A stretch of 64,000 bases of DNA from Piper betle (GCA_033002965.1 JAURVB010014555.1:62001-126000), one strand, 5' to 3'. Shown: positions 11,900 to 24,333, counted from the stretch's first letter. Notes: generated by a model from the sequence alone, not told the origin. Translations and numbers: made by a program.

Positions 11900-12449
11900 C
11901 CACCACATCCATATCCGACTTCTCGTCAAATATTCTCATCACCTCTTTGCCATTTTCCGGTCAACTGGTGGCCAGACTCGGCGGTCACAACCACAGACAC
12001 TCTCCCCATCTCATCCAACGACGGGCACCACCTACCCCATCATGCCTGCTTCCCGCAACTTATGTTCTCCTTGCCTATGCCCATGTCCATGTCCGGCTGG
12101 GCTCAACCCAATCAGCCAGGCAGCCGACTCCGAACTGAGTTGACTCCACGACTCAGCCCGAACTGCTGAGTTGACGCCTGGCAAGGTTTTTCAACCAGCC
12201 ATTCGTCTGTTGGACCTTCAGTATTTCAAGACTCCCTAGATTGGCTTACGTTCACGTAGTTTGTTATATTTTAATGTTATGAATGTTTTTGTTTATTTAT
12301 TATTTTATTTAATGTTTATTTTCTCATTTATTTATTTATTGATTATTGATCATTCATGTTGTTGTTCACTTATAGGTATGATGCATGCTTATAAAATTAA
12401 TTATTATTATTATTAGGAAATATGTTTATTATGTTCGAGGTCGCGTAGC

Positions 12450-12890
12450 AAGCCGCCTGTGCACTTGTTTGACGGACGCATCCAACGGCCAAGATCAAAA
12501 AAAAATGAAAAGGTGAGGTCGCCACGACAGCGCGCCGCAGCAGCGACGGCGGAGGAGGTAGCCCGACCACAACGACGGTCGGGGGGGGGGGGGGGAAGGG
12601 CGCGGCGGGGTGGCGGGCGGGGAGGGGCGCGGCGGGTGGCGGGCGGGACGGGGGGGGAGGGGGGTGGCGCGGCGGGGCGGCTGGCCGGTGGGAAGCGGCG
12701 GGGCGGCTAGGATCTACCGCCCCGTCGCCGCCGGTGGTCGGGGGAAGGGTGTCGCCGCGAGCGTCGGGTCGGCCGGGGCGGCGTCGTGCGCCGCCCCAAA
12801 CTTTTTTTTTTTTATCCGGCCGTTGGATTTGAATCCATCCGGCTGGATGGCTCAAGCACAGGTAACTTACCTGTGCTTGAGCACAGTATA
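12450..12890. mobile_element. Nested GC-rich element with inverted ends
   Basis: The left end (about 12455-12505) reads CCTGTGCACTTG then CATCCAACGGCC then AGATC plus an A-run. The right end, reverse complemented (about 12806-12876), reads CTGTGCTTGAG, ATCCAACGGCC, GGATA plus an A-run in the same order. The middle is extremely G-rich on the plus strand and sharply different from its AT-rich host. No transposase is present; frames inside (12397-12855 minus, 12459-12710 plus) are low-complexity by-products of the GC content. Confidence 0.5.
12850..12882. repeat. Perfect 33-bp palindrome (16-1-16)
   Basis: GCTCAAGCACAGGTAA is followed by a single C and then its exact reverse complement. It forms the right end of the GC-rich element and would fold into a hairpin with almost no loop. 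Confidence 0.9.
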
Positions 12891-14908
12891 ACGGGCTCTT
12901 GTTATTATTGGTGATATTTCCCTCTTATTATTATTTTATTGTCCACGTTTATTATATATTTATTAGTTGTTATTTATTTAATGGTTTATTATTATTTTCC
13001 GTATGTGATATCGTTTATTCATGTTCAATTGCATACATGGATAGTTACTAACATATTATTATTATTGCCAACGATTAGTATTATTATTTAATTATTTATC
13101 TAGTCATTTATTTATTTATTTTATTTACCCACACATGTTTGTATTGTTATTACTGTTTTCGCATGTGTAGTCACATACTCATGTAGTAGTACTTGATCAT
13201 GTTATTATATATTTTACTTTATGGACACATGAGTTGTCAAATTATTTATTATTTAATAATTCTACCGATTGCTCATTTATGTCCCAATTGTGGTGAGTGT
13301 TTATTTATGTATTCATTTGTTGCTGCGTACTGTTTAAGATGTTATTATTGGTGTGAGCACACACACAACCATGCATCATGTAAAACGTGTTAGACCTAGT
13401 TGTAGAGTTCGTTTCTGATGTAAGTTCTGGAGTTGAGCTCATCGAAGCTAAGACGTGGAGCTTGCCTCACAAGTCCATTAAGGCTCTCTCTTTTCTCTCT
13501 CTCTCTCTATACATGATCTGTTGTTTTGGCTCTATGCTGTTATATTTTCATATCATGGGACGTGGTTAATGGCATTTTATTAGATCTCATTACCTGTGGG
13601 CCATCTAATCGAATTTTCTAGATTAACGAAAGTTTAAAGTTGGAGATCCCTTGATGAATTTTTAAAAATTGAGATTAAGTTCAGAAGCCACTTTAGATCT
13701 ATTTATGAGACTTTCCTATGCCTTATACATATTATATGATTTTGGATTTTTCTATACATGCTTGATGGATGGGAGCATGATGCCAATCGAGGGGGCCTAG
13801 CGGTACCCACTTGTGGTGTTCGATTAGGTGGTTAATATTTATTATAAATATGTTTATGATTTGATTATCAGCTATAGTGCCTACTAGCAGTATTTATTTA
13901 GCATGAGCGTGTTCTCCCTTGAGTATATCTAGACCATGCACTTCAGTGATAAGCTTAGGCCCTATTGGCCATGGGAATATTGTCATCGGCTAAATTTTGG
14001 CTCATGCATAATACTGACACGTTATCATTGAGAATTCCAGTTCATGTGCATATTTATCTCAGTGATTATAATTATGCCCAATTGGCCACTTTACATTATG
14101 ATGGTGATGATGATGTGGATTATGAGAGTTTCCAATCATGGATGATGAGTTGCCCATTTGCCAGTTTGGAATAACTTTTCAGTAGTTATTCTAAAGCGGT
14201 AGTCTTTTGATTAGTAGCATATGTTTTCTATATAGTGTGGTGTCATAAGTTTGGTCGGAGAAAATGCAAGCTCGATAATCTCTCTGGGAAAGGTTGCTTT
14301 GTTTGCTATTGTGTGTGGTTTGTTCATATTTATGTTAGACCAGTGGGCCATGTAATATAAATATTATGCGAGGCTTGTGAGCCACTGTGATTATCCAATG
14401 AGGTATTTGGCCATATAATGAATAGTATTCTATGCTAATGAGCCACTTGGATCATGTATAAGAGCCTACATGCATTTTTTATCGAAATTTTGTGATTGTC
14501 TTGTGTCATTATAATTACCGGTAACTTGTATTTGAGTTGTTTTGTAGGCGAAATACTTTGGGGCACGCATGTTTATTTATTTTGTGTAGGAATTCTCCAA
14601 GCCCTCGCAGTCTTGGAACTCATGGATAAAATTAACTAGGTACGCTAAACCATGTCACTTGTAGAGGTACCTTGAGTGAAGAAGAAACATAGCTAGAGGA
14701 TCTTTTGTGATGTTTGATTTTTTAGGAAAAGCGCTTATGTGAAGACTAGGAAACTCTTAATTATACAGAAGATTGCTAATTTTTTCCCAAGATTATAAGT
14801 CTCTTTATAATTTGAATTCATTTATGATGTCCAATTGCATGAAAGTACTGGTCTAAGCTTTAATACTTTAATGTCAGTTCTACTGCAGAGCCTAATTATG
14901 GTGTTACA

Positions 14909-16480
14909 TTTTAAATATAATTTTATTAAATATTGCCTATTCGGATCATATACGGATCGGATCACCCCAAACTTGTTTCTTATCCAAATATTAAATATAT
15001 CTTTTCATACAAGGGTGGTGGTATGTATGACTTCGAATGGAGCCCATGAAGAGACCCATTAGGTTGCAAGTTCCAAGAGGTTTTAATTGACCAAATTGAT
15101 CGAGCCAAGTGATCCATTTTTCTAAACTTTGATTTGGATTTGGTTTGTTTCAAATTTAGTAACCGGTATGGCTGTTTGGAAATTTGGCTCGGCTTGTTCA
15201 GAATATAACAAATTGAACGCTCACCCCTAGAACCAGCCAAGTAATGAGGGTGGCAATGACCGCCCTAAACTGCTTTTCCCCCGGTGCTCGATTTTTTTTG
15301 CCCTAACTCGAAAGTAGGTTTGCAAGTGGCATGATTACAGCATGATTGAAAGTATTTACTATCACCATTTACCGATTTGTCTATCATTAATTGTTATGGC
15401 GCCATTTACCACCCTTTTAGCCATCTACTAGTACGGACGTTTGACTATTTTGACCTGCAATAAATAATTAATAATTATAAATTTTCATTTGAGTCTTTCA
15501 ACTTTTTGGCTACATAATACTGGGCAAATTCACATATTTGCTAGACATTAGCATTATATATTTACATCACAAAAACCTTTAAAAAGATATAACAATATAA
15601 AATTTTAATTAAACATAGTAATAATAGTATTTCTTATTTATACATATCAACTTTTAAAAATAAATGACTACTTTCAATAAAATGAAAACAGTGCAGTTAA
15701 TTATTCTATAATAAAATAATAATATCTAGTTACATACTAACATTTTGCAACTTATAATAAACCATGTGCATTATAAAATGTTATCACTAGCTTCGATTGG
15801 TTGGTTAGCATGAAAAAGATGTAAAATACTTGAACTTTTCTTAAGTATATTTTATAAAAAGTTTTACTAAAATATGAGATGTCAAAGAAAACTTCCTCAT
15901 TGAGAATAAATTTTTAAAGGGGACCACTTGATGTAAAATATTACTTGCATCCTAACATAAAATACTCCAAAAATAAATAACTTTTTAAGAGGATATGAAA
16001 TATCAGTACTTTTGATATGAATTATCATATATAAATTTTAATGATTTTTCATTTCTTTCATGCCAACCAAATAGATCCTAAACCACCTTTGATTAGTATG
16101 AGCCAAAAATCAAATCAGGTCACAGACCATGTGGACAGAAAATTTGAAAAATCTAAGAGTTAAGTCCCTAATATGAATTTGTGTCCCATAACAATTGCAT
16201 CACCATTTAACTCCCAGCTAATTAAGGGATGAGGAAACAAAAGTGACAAGATTTTATTGTCTATACAAGTTAAAAGAGTACATTAATAAGACCACCATCA
16301 TTGACATAGGTTCTATATACATGATAATCCAAATTCAATGAAAAGCTGTATGAAAAACAATAAAAAGTAATGAAAGAAATGTTAACATTGAAGCCAATAG
16401 TCAAAACACTTTTGTAGAAAGATGTATGCATGTGTTGTTGGCCTGCTCATATTGGAGTTTTGTACAAGTATGGTTCTTCT
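14909..16480. other. Intergenic with a dispersed repeat (15000-15700)
   Basis: About 15000-15065 and 15560-15700 match 6640-6900 in the same orientation, sharing ATACAAGGGT/ATATAAGGGT, GAATGGAGCC, ATGAAGAG and ATATAAAATTTTAATTAAACA; an extra 480 bp lies between the two halves here. No coding was found. It ends at the 3' side of the endonuclease-like gene. Confidence 0.5.
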
Positions 16481-16753
16481 CCTGGTATCCTTGAGCGCAT
16501 TCCACTAAGTTAAAAATTGAGTAGAGAAATGGTTTTTCTGAAGCTGTTCAAGCGCCATGTCATGCAGACTATGCAGCAAGACAGAACTTTGAGCCAAAAT
16601 CAAAAGAAATATCTGAACAAAACCTACCACCTCCTTATCATCATTTTCCCTCTGATTTATTACCATTGCTCGCTTCCTTAAAACTATGGCAGTTTCCAAT
16701 TACGAATATACCACGCCAACTTTGTGAAGGAGCAAGGCTAAACAAACAGTCTG

Positions 16754-19270
16754 CTAGCAAGATATCCGGACTGGCGAGAATATTACAGTCAGCGGAGCAT
16801 GATCAGATAAGGAATAGTTGTCTGGCCACTTGCCCTTCTCCACTTCTTTAGGGAAGAAAGCAGCATACTTAACATTAAGGCCGATGGTTTCAACCCTCCT
16901 TCCATTTTTGGTTTCATCTTCAAGTTGATCTTCCCATTTCGGATCCCATATGCGTCTCTGAAATAGAAAAAGTTCTTTAAAATATGACAATCATATGAAG
17001 AAAACAGGGAAAAAATGGCAGTATAAAAAGGACATCTTGGCCCAGGTATCAGCTGAATCCTAAATTGAGATCCATAGATAAACCAGTCCAGCAATAATGT
17101 TCAAGGAAAAAATTGGTCAATAAAGATGGAACGTTTTTCGCAGGGTAAAAGTAATTACCTGAAATTGACAATAATCAACAATGCCAATGCTGTCAATATC
17201 TACTTGCACCCATAGTCTCTTGAGGTCTTTACTACTCAACCCGTGAGAATGGCCAGTTAAACCTAACTGCAATAAGGATGATGGTTTTAGAAGGCACACC
17301 TTCTAAGCATGCAAAACACCAAATCACCCTTAAGAAACAGCAGGATGATACCTGATGGAGAGCTTGACAGAACCCAATAAATGTAATATAACTCCCAGGA
17401 CTGCCTGATTTTAAAAAGGCAAAGGCATCATAATCTGATAGACATGCCAGGCGAAGCTGATACTGAAAAATTTGAAATAATACATCATCAAACGCAAACC
17501 AGAGGGAGTGAGCAGGTAGAGTGACAAAAAGAAAGGAATAATAATACAAGAAAACTGTACACTATCAACACTTTTGACAGTTTAAGGAAATGTCAATACA
17601 GATAAAAAATGTGTTTGGAAGAAAGATTGAACTGGTGTAAGCACCTTGATTATCCCAAAAACTGCTTCACTCCAGCTTACATCCAAAGCTTTCTTAGCAC
17701 TGTTTGGATTTCGAAGCCATATAAAGTCTACTCCACAAATGTTTCCCCGATGATTACGGTGGCTAACCCACTTCAATAAGATAAACAGAAAAGGCATCAG
17801 AAAATGCTAAAAACTATAGAAGTCTTCAACTCATGTTCAAAACCTTAATACTCTCTAAACCTTATGTGCATCTGCATCACTGTCTGTATACTGATGAGCT
17901 GCATCATATGATGAAACAAATCCTTGAGATCTGAGGAACTTATACACATGACCTCGTTTACTTCCATTCCAGTCACTAAAGATATCAAACAGTATTATAT
18001 GGTAAATGTTGTCATCATTAATCTATAAAATCTACACGACCAGATATAGATCACATAACACTAACCCACACAGGATGACAGGCATGGGACTTAGTTTGTT
18101 GTCTATCTGATAGCTTTCCACATCTTGCAGAATCTTGTACACCTAACAAAAACGAAAGGCAAGTAGCTTGACACTATCAGATAAGTAATAATGCAGTGCA
18201 TGATAGAGATGGGACAATTAGCTACCTGGTGCAGCCGAACGATGGACAAAGTTGAGTCATGCGGAAACAGAAGATGGGTGTTAACAATAATAATTTGCTG
18301 CTGCATATTGCTGCTTTGGCTTTGCCAAAAAGGTACAACAGACTCAACATGTAAAACTTGAGCAACACGATCTCCAAAATCATTAAAGAACAATTCCTGA
18401 TTGTTTAAAACCTTGAAGTAATCCTTGTGCACAGCGGTCAAAAGACCTGTTGCCAAAAGCAATCAAATATTAGCAACAAAATAATTACGACAAAAAGGAT
18501 ACACAAGGCTCCCACACACAACTCTGGCGCTGAAGTAAAAACAGACAAAAAAGCTTTAAGGTTATACATTAGAAAGAACACAGTATGCACAACAAAGTTG
18601 ATCAATTTTTTATTTTTTTAGCCATCAGAACATTAGTAAACAACTTGCTGTACAGAAGGTCTCACATTTCCCCATAAGCTATAGCTTTTCAAAAACCAGA
18701 CAAAAAACAGATTAAAGGCATACCATCTCCACGGTTATTAGTGCGTGCTAGCTTGAAATTAACATAACCTGCATCCCCAAGTCGTGTGTCATACATTTCA
18801 ACAAGTTCATCACTTCCAACCCAGAATTCCTGTATACATGAAAACCAACTCATATACAAACCCCGCATTGAAGTAAACAGCTAAACCTTCGAAGAAGAAG
18901 ATGAAGGGGGGATGCAACTTCATGAGAAAAAAGTTCAATGATCAGAACCAACCCCACACCTGAAGGCAAATGATTGAAGATCGATCATACAACAGCCTGT
19001 CCAATATGCTCTTGTTCCTACTGAGCCAGGATGGCCGGTATTGGCTCTCTCTACAACTCTGATCCTGCCCACAACACGCAAAACCAAAGACACTCCTCAG
19101 CACAAACATACATCAATGTTCAAAACCCCCAAGGAAAAACACAATCTGGACAAAAGGAGATCAACCTCTTTATCAAGCCTCTTGTAAATGGGGGCAAGGA
19201 TGTTGAATGTGGTGCAGGAAACACAGGGCTCAGACATCCCTACATCGGTCCCAAGCCGAGCAATCCTCAT
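16754..19270 (-). CDS. Endonuclease/exonuclease/phosphatase-fold protein with EF-hand (At1g02270-like)
   Basis: Ten coding exons join in frame with GT-AG introns: 19270-19166, 19058-18960, 18829-18724, 18446-18226, 18142-18066, 17975-17861, 17770-17645, 17462-17352, 17266-17159 and 16957-16754, giving about 423 residues. The CCR4-like nuclease fold shows CVSCTTFNILAPIYKRLD near the start, IICLQEFWVG (metal-binding Glu), NNRGDGLLTAVH, NTHLLFPHDSTLSI, LCGDWNGSKRGH, CGVDFIW and the C-terminal SLSDHAPLTVIFSP with the catalytic Asp-His. A single EF-hand-like segment, WVQVDIDSIGIVDYCQFQ, lies near residue 345. The family is annotated in Arabidopsis as a calcium-binding EEP protein; its substrate is not known to me. 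ATG at 19268-19270 is the first in-frame Met after a TGA in the leader, so it is a confident start. No disabling change was seen. Confidence 0.92.
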
Positions 19271-19985
19271 CGTCCTCAACCTCGCAGCTATCTTCCACAA
19301 TCCAGAGCTGCCCCTTCAATCAAGCACCTGAAAAACCCACATCCTTGAATAAAAAATAGAATCCGGCAGAATCACATTCTCAAAAGTGGTGCATAAACAA
19401 ATCACACAACATTTCAATATAAGTTCCATGTTTCCACCAAAAAGTGAACAAATTGCAACCATAATGATCCATATTTCAACAATTTCAGGCAGAAAAGGTT
19501 CCACCTTTGCACATCTCAAAGATTCTCAAAGATGAAACATATCAAACAAAAAAACAAAGCAGAAAGTGTTCCATTTTTTCTTCTCATTACGAACCAAGCT
19601 TCCACATTTGCACACTCCCCACCTTTAAAAAACTGCACAATCGCATAATTGCTCAATCCTTATTACATCAAAATTCAACAATTCCCTGACAAAAAAAGTG
19701 GAACCAACCATACAATATCTTGTCTTTGCTCATCCCCATCCAAACCACAACAGATTTCAACCAGAAAAATATCCCAAAACAAGAACAAAAACCAGAGAGT
19801 TCGCCGACGCCGTTACCGAGTCAAGGTCGGCAAGGTCAGGAGGGTGTCGATTGTCGCCTTCCCAGCTCCCTGCGCCGGAGATTCTTCCGTTTCCGGCGGC
19901 GAAGATATAGGTCGAAGTTTCTCAGAGAAATTGAGCTGGCGGAGTCGGCGGCGGTCGGCGGGGTCGGCGGCTGAATTCAAATCAT
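19166..19985 (-). other. 5' leader of the endonuclease-like gene with a leader intron
   Basis: A GC-rich exon from about 19985 to 19817 ends in CTCG|GTAACG, and a TTTTTCAG acceptor at 19328-19330 opens the exon that holds the ATG. The intron is about 490 bp. The leader includes a minimal upstream ATG-ATT-TGA frame near 19984. The longer frame at 19813-20010 has no support as protein. Part of the intron (19560-19800) has a copy at 7150-7470. Confidence 0.55.
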
Positions 19986-20005
19986 AGGCGGCGGCGGATC
20001 CGGCA

Positions 20006-20019
20006 CCCACGTATATAGG
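20006..20019 (-). promoter_or_regulatory. TATA box next to an ACGTGG core
   Basis: On the minus strand CCTATATACGTGG lies about 30 bp upstream of the GC-rich leader exon, placing a TATA element at a normal distance from a start near 19980. The overlapping ACGTGG is a G-box/ABRE-like core, which would suggest bZIP or bHLH input; that is inference. Confidence 0.5.
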
Positions 20020-20029
20020 AAGGGTGGTT

Positions 20030-20893
20030 GGTTGGTGTGGGCCCTCTTCCCTTTTTTTATTTTTTTATTTTTTTAATTTCTTCCAACTTGGCCGACTGAG
20101 GTGTGTTTGTTTTTTTCAAAAACAAAAATAAAAATGAAAATAATTAGACGGGGTAAGGGTAGAATGGCTCTAAACAGTGCCAGTATCACCCCCCTTATTT
20201 CCTATACCTTATCTTCCAATTTGGTATGATTCATTAAAGCCTTTGTACCATTTTAATCTGTCCTTGATTTTTCAATTTAAAAATTTTCACAAAATACGAT
20301 TTTTTGTTTAACATTATTATAGTTTAACCTATATTTAATAAAATACTAGCTAAGGTCATGCACAAAGTGGGGTATATTTGAAACTTATTAACTAGCATAA
20401 ACTCATGCGATGCCCCTTGGATACATTTAAAATTTATTAATATAACTTATAATAAAAATATATAAAATTGATTTCAAAAATTATTACTATGTCATTTTCA
20501 ATGTGTTTCAACCTTTCATGTGTCATTGATTCTGGTCTTATAATAGTTTTATGGTCCAATTAATATTTATATAATTTGAAAATATTATTATTTGTTATTA
20601 TTAGGATAATGTTACTGTATAATTCTACCTAAATTAAAATTTTAAAATATCAATAATTTTTTATATATTTATAATTATACTAAAATTAAAATTTGTTACT
20701 TAATAGTATATTGTAATTTATTGTTAAGAAAAAAACTTTGAGCACAATTCTATTAGAATTAAAAATCTTTAAAAAAATAAATTATATTTAATTATTAATT
20801 TTTTACTTATCAAAATTAAAATTACTTTTAATATTTGTGTACAGCTATGTTTTTAAAAAAATTAAATAAATATTCATTATTTTATATAAAAAA
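20030..20893. other. Intergenic, no gene seen
   Basis: T-rich tracts at 20050-20080, then strongly AT-rich sequence up to the left arm of the long-TIR element. No coding, RNA gene or clear repeat was found. Confidence 0.5.
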
Positions 20894-21543
20894 GATTGGA
20901 ATTAAGTGGTGAGCATTATATGAGATGACTTGTAAGTCTCTAAAATCTGCTAGTCCCATTGAAATTTATCCAAAACCTATAATTTTTTGTATCAGAACCA
21001 GTTCATGTCTTTACTTGTCGCTTTTGAGAGATAACAGCCTATAGTTGGCTACCCAGGGCCTAGACAAAATTTGTACAACGAGAGTGAAACTACAAAGTTG
21101 AGCTATCAATAAGTTTCTGACAGCATGTCGGGTGCGTTTTTCGTTAGTTTAAAACTATGATTTGTAGCTTGATTTATTTATTTTTATTTTCAGACAAGGC
21201 AGCGTTATTTCTAGCTTGATTGAGCTGGATTAAAGTACCAAAATCTTTTCTCCTAGAGGAGATTTCGGTGCATAGCCACCAAAGAAATTTGAACAAACAA
21301 ACTTCAAAAATATTATAAATTTTATGTTTGGGTCATTTTACTTAATTTTAATATAATTGGTGGCTGACGAGAGTAGGATTCTCATTTATGTTGATGTTGG
21401 ATGAGGCAAACAATTCAATTTGAAGTTCTAATTGTACCATGAAATATGTTATTTGTCGTTGATTGCGCTCTAATTAGTTTATCCGTTTGGGTTCAACATT
21501 TTGATTTGTATCGTGCTATAAAAATTTATAAGACGAGGGTAAC

Positions 21544-22216
21544 TAGGGTTGCTAATTGAGCGAGCCAGCTCGTGAGCATTTAGCGTTCGGCTCGACTTGA
21601 CTCGACTCGAAACTCGACATTTAAATGCTCGAGCTCGAACTCGACTCGAACTCGAATCTTACGAGCCGAGCTTGAGCAAGGTCGTGTTCGACTCGACTCG
21701 ACTCGGTTATAACTCGAACTCGAGTCGACTCGAGTCGACTCGAATTCGACTCGTAGCTCGACTCGAACTCGACTCGATAAAATAATATAATAATATAGTT
21801 TTATATTATATTATATTATATTTATTTATTTATTTATTTATATATATATATATACACACACAATATAATAACAAAGAAGTGAGATAGTTGAGATGGTAAG
21901 TATTCAAGTTGGTGACCTTAAGGTTGTGGGTTCAATCCACATTGAGTGCATTTTTTTCAAGTGAGGGACTTTTGACTTTTAATCGAGCCGGTTTCGAGTT
22001 CACGAACGAGCTGGGTTCGAGCTCGGAAAAATTAAACAGTTTAAGTGTATTCGAGCACGAGTCGAGCTCGAACACATAAAAGATATTCGAGTCGAACTCG
22101 AGCATATATGTTCAAAACTCGTTCGATCTCGAGTCGAGTTCGAACGAGTTTCGAACTATTCGAGCCGAGTTCGAACACAAGTCGAGCTCGGCTCGCTCGC
22201 TCAATTAGCACCCCTA
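21544..22216. mobile_element. hAT-type MITE, 673 bp, with perfect 8-bp TSD
   Basis: Termini read TAGGGTTGCTAATTGAGCG and, reverse complemented from the right, TAGGGGTGCTAATTGAGCG. Both sides are flanked by AGGGTAAC (21536-21543 and 22217-22224), a perfect 8-bp duplication as hAT transposases make. The interior is mostly degenerate CTCGA/TCGAG repeats, an AT/AC tract and a tRNA-like segment, with no transposase. Frames inside come from the CTCGA repeats. Confidence 0.85.
21881..21945 (+). repeat. tRNA-derived (pol III A/B box) segment inside the MITE
   Basis: TAGTTGAGATGG (21885-21896) resembles the A box TRGCNNAGYNGG, and GGTTCAATCC (21929-21938) matches the B box. Their spacing of about 33 bp is that of a tRNA gene. 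No clean cloverleaf closes, so it reads as a tRNA relic or SINE head rather than a working tRNA. Confidence 0.5.
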
Positions 22217-22571
22217 AGGGTAACTGTAGATTGATAAATGTAGATCCCTCAATTAGCACCCCTAAGGGTAGATTGATAAAGTGCCGTCAGAGTGGATGAA
22301 TTCACCGCCTAATCTCAATCCTTACATAGGACTTCTCCCGTGTCAATTCTTGATAGCTCCAACTTTAGGTAGCTTTCACTCTCGTTTGTACAAATTTTGT
22401 TGAGGCCCTAGGTAGCCAACTATAGGCTATTATCTCTCAAAAGCGACGAGTTAAGACATGAACTAGTTTTAATACAAAAAAGTTATAAGTTTTGGATAAA
22501 TTTCAATGGGACTAGCCGTTTTTAGAGACTTACAAATCATCTCATATAGTACTTGCCACTTAATTCCAATC

Positions 22572-24333
22572 CTAATATAGGGCTAAGACCAAAAATATTA
22601 CAAACTCATGTCTTATGCCATAGGCTCGTAATAATTTGCCACCCCCATAAAAATCTAGATTGTCTGGTGTAAGTGGTTTTTTTTTGTGGAATTTAGGTTC
22701 CAAAATGTAATGTCTTAGAGATTTTTTGTGTTATAGCATCTCAAAACTTATCAAGTTTAAATAATTTTATTTGTAATAATGCATGAATTGGGTTTAAATA
22801 ATTAGTGTTGTCTGTATTCTGGTTTTCATTTGAAATAATATTAATTGACTCTTCAAAGTCTGATTTAAAGTTAAACATGGTTGAGTGGGGACTCATTGAA
22901 CATGGGTCGGTTTGCATCTACTTAACTCAACTCAGCTAGATATTTATTTATGCAAGTTTAAGTGAAGAGGAAGCGAAAAAGAGATTTTGGTGGGAGGTGA
23001 TTTCTGTGCATCACCACCAATCAGATTTTCAAAAAAATAACCCATTAGTTTGAAACTTTCAAGTGTATTTTTCGAAATTATCGCAATAATTTACTAGAAA
23101 AAAGAGAAATGTCGTTAGCTAATTGGGCGGTACCATAATACTAAATGCATAATTAATTTTATCTTTTTTCTTATCTTAAGATACAAAAAAGGGGGGTTGT
23201 TGTATAGGGGAGAGAAAATTGATGACCGATGATAATCATGATTAATTTTAATATAAACTACAATAAGTGTGAGCTAATTTTTTTAAAATATTTTACATAT
23301 ATAATACTGTTAGTAAGGTTGATTATTTAAAATTTTCATATCATTTACTTTTATTTCAAGTAAACCAAACAAAGCCTTAATGTTAGAATGTAGTTACACC
23401 ATTCGTCATATAACGCTTTGCTGTGAGAACCGGTTTGAACCTCTACGATTTAGCTGATTCAATTCAACTCTAATAAAATTTGAGTTTAAAAAAAATTAAG
23501 AAATTTATGTGACTTATATGAATATAAAAAAAACAAAAAAATATATATAAAATCCAAATCTAGCCCCGGTTATTAAGATAAAGTATAATGACAATGACAA
23601 CACAACAACGGCAACAGCTTCATAAGCTAGATGATTTAATTATGGTTGACAATATATATGGTCTGGTTTATCATTACCCTTCCCTTGGTGGGTTCCTGGC
23701 CTTTCCTTCCTCCAAAGCTAATCATAGAAAAACTTTTATAAAAATGACAGCATTGATTTTGCAACCGTGGAGATTTGGCGCCGCCCTTACTTGCTTTCAT
23801 TTTTTTGGCCCACCAGCCTATCTGTTCTGACTTCTGAGGTTTCAGGTAGTTCCATGAAATGAACTGCTGGTTTCCTCGAGGCTAGAAGCAAACTCAAAAC
23901 TCAGATAGCCATAATATTATTCTTCAAATTGGAAAAAGATTTATTTTGCTGCAGCCAATCTTCGTGCATTATCAGTCTTAAAACCAAATATAAAAAGAGG
24001 GTTGATATTATGAAAAACATCCGACCATCATCCTAAGTTGCGATTTACAATCATATGGATCTCAAATTAGGATACATAATCATCAATCTCTTTAAGATAA
24101 GGTGGAAAAAGAGGAATGAATTTTTCCCCCCAAACTGTCCATGGATTTTGCAGGTGGTCTTCTATCTTTCTCCAAGTTGTTTACTTAATTCATGTGTACG
24201 TTAGCAGCAGCTCAACAACAAGAATAGCCCACAAGTGTGTCAAGAATTCCGTCCCTCAAGTGTGTCAAGAATTCAGTCCTATTTCACGGTTCGTTTTTTG
24301 ATTAGATGAAAACACATACAACTACGCTAGTGA
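22572..24333. other. Intergenic, no gene seen
   Basis: AT-rich. A short motif GAGATTT..GTG..AT...CACCA near 22981-23024 resembles 21258-21285 and 35628-35670. About 23640-23900 is less AT-rich but has no coding I can support. The right end is downstream of the sigma factor relic. Confidence 0.45.

Larger units (their letters stand above)
11900..14908 (-). mobile_element. Diverged LTR-like block related to the solo LTRs, reversed
   Basis: Read as reverse complement, the order of landmarks matches the LTRs at 50756 and 57386: an end reading GGTGTTACA on the plus strand at 14900-14908, a stretch with GAGCACACACACAACCATG and CATCATG near 13350-13380, purine/pyrimidine motifs near 13430-13500, a long TTATT-rich tract at 12250-13270, and CAACCCA/GTTGACT-rich sequence near 12100-12170. 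Identity is patchy, so this is a related, older family. The left edge is a guess from the 3 kb length of the intact copies. It is interrupted by a nested GC-rich element. Confidence 0.4.
20894..22571. mobile_element. Long-TIR (MULE- or foldback-like) element
   Basis: The arm 20894-21109 is the near-identical reverse complement of 22350-22571: both start GATTGGAATTAAGTGG and share ATATGAGATGA, CTAGTCCCATTGAAATTTAT, CGCTTTTGAGAGATAA, CCTATAGTTGGCTACC and AAAATTTGTACAA. Arms of about 220 bp are typical of Mutator-like and foldback elements. No transposase is present. The next 9 bp on each side do not form an obvious target-site duplication. An hAT-type MITE is nested between the arms. Confidence 0.75.

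Noticed and set aside
12397..12891. Pro/Arg/Gly-rich frames on both strands
   Set aside because: They arise from the extreme GC and G skew of a nested repeat.
21881..21945. A working tRNA gene
   Set aside because: Boxes A and B are present but no acceptor or anticodon stem closes cleanly.
21597..22299. Arg/Ser/Leu/Glu-rich frames on both strands
   Set aside because: By-products of degenerate CTCGA repeats in the MITE.
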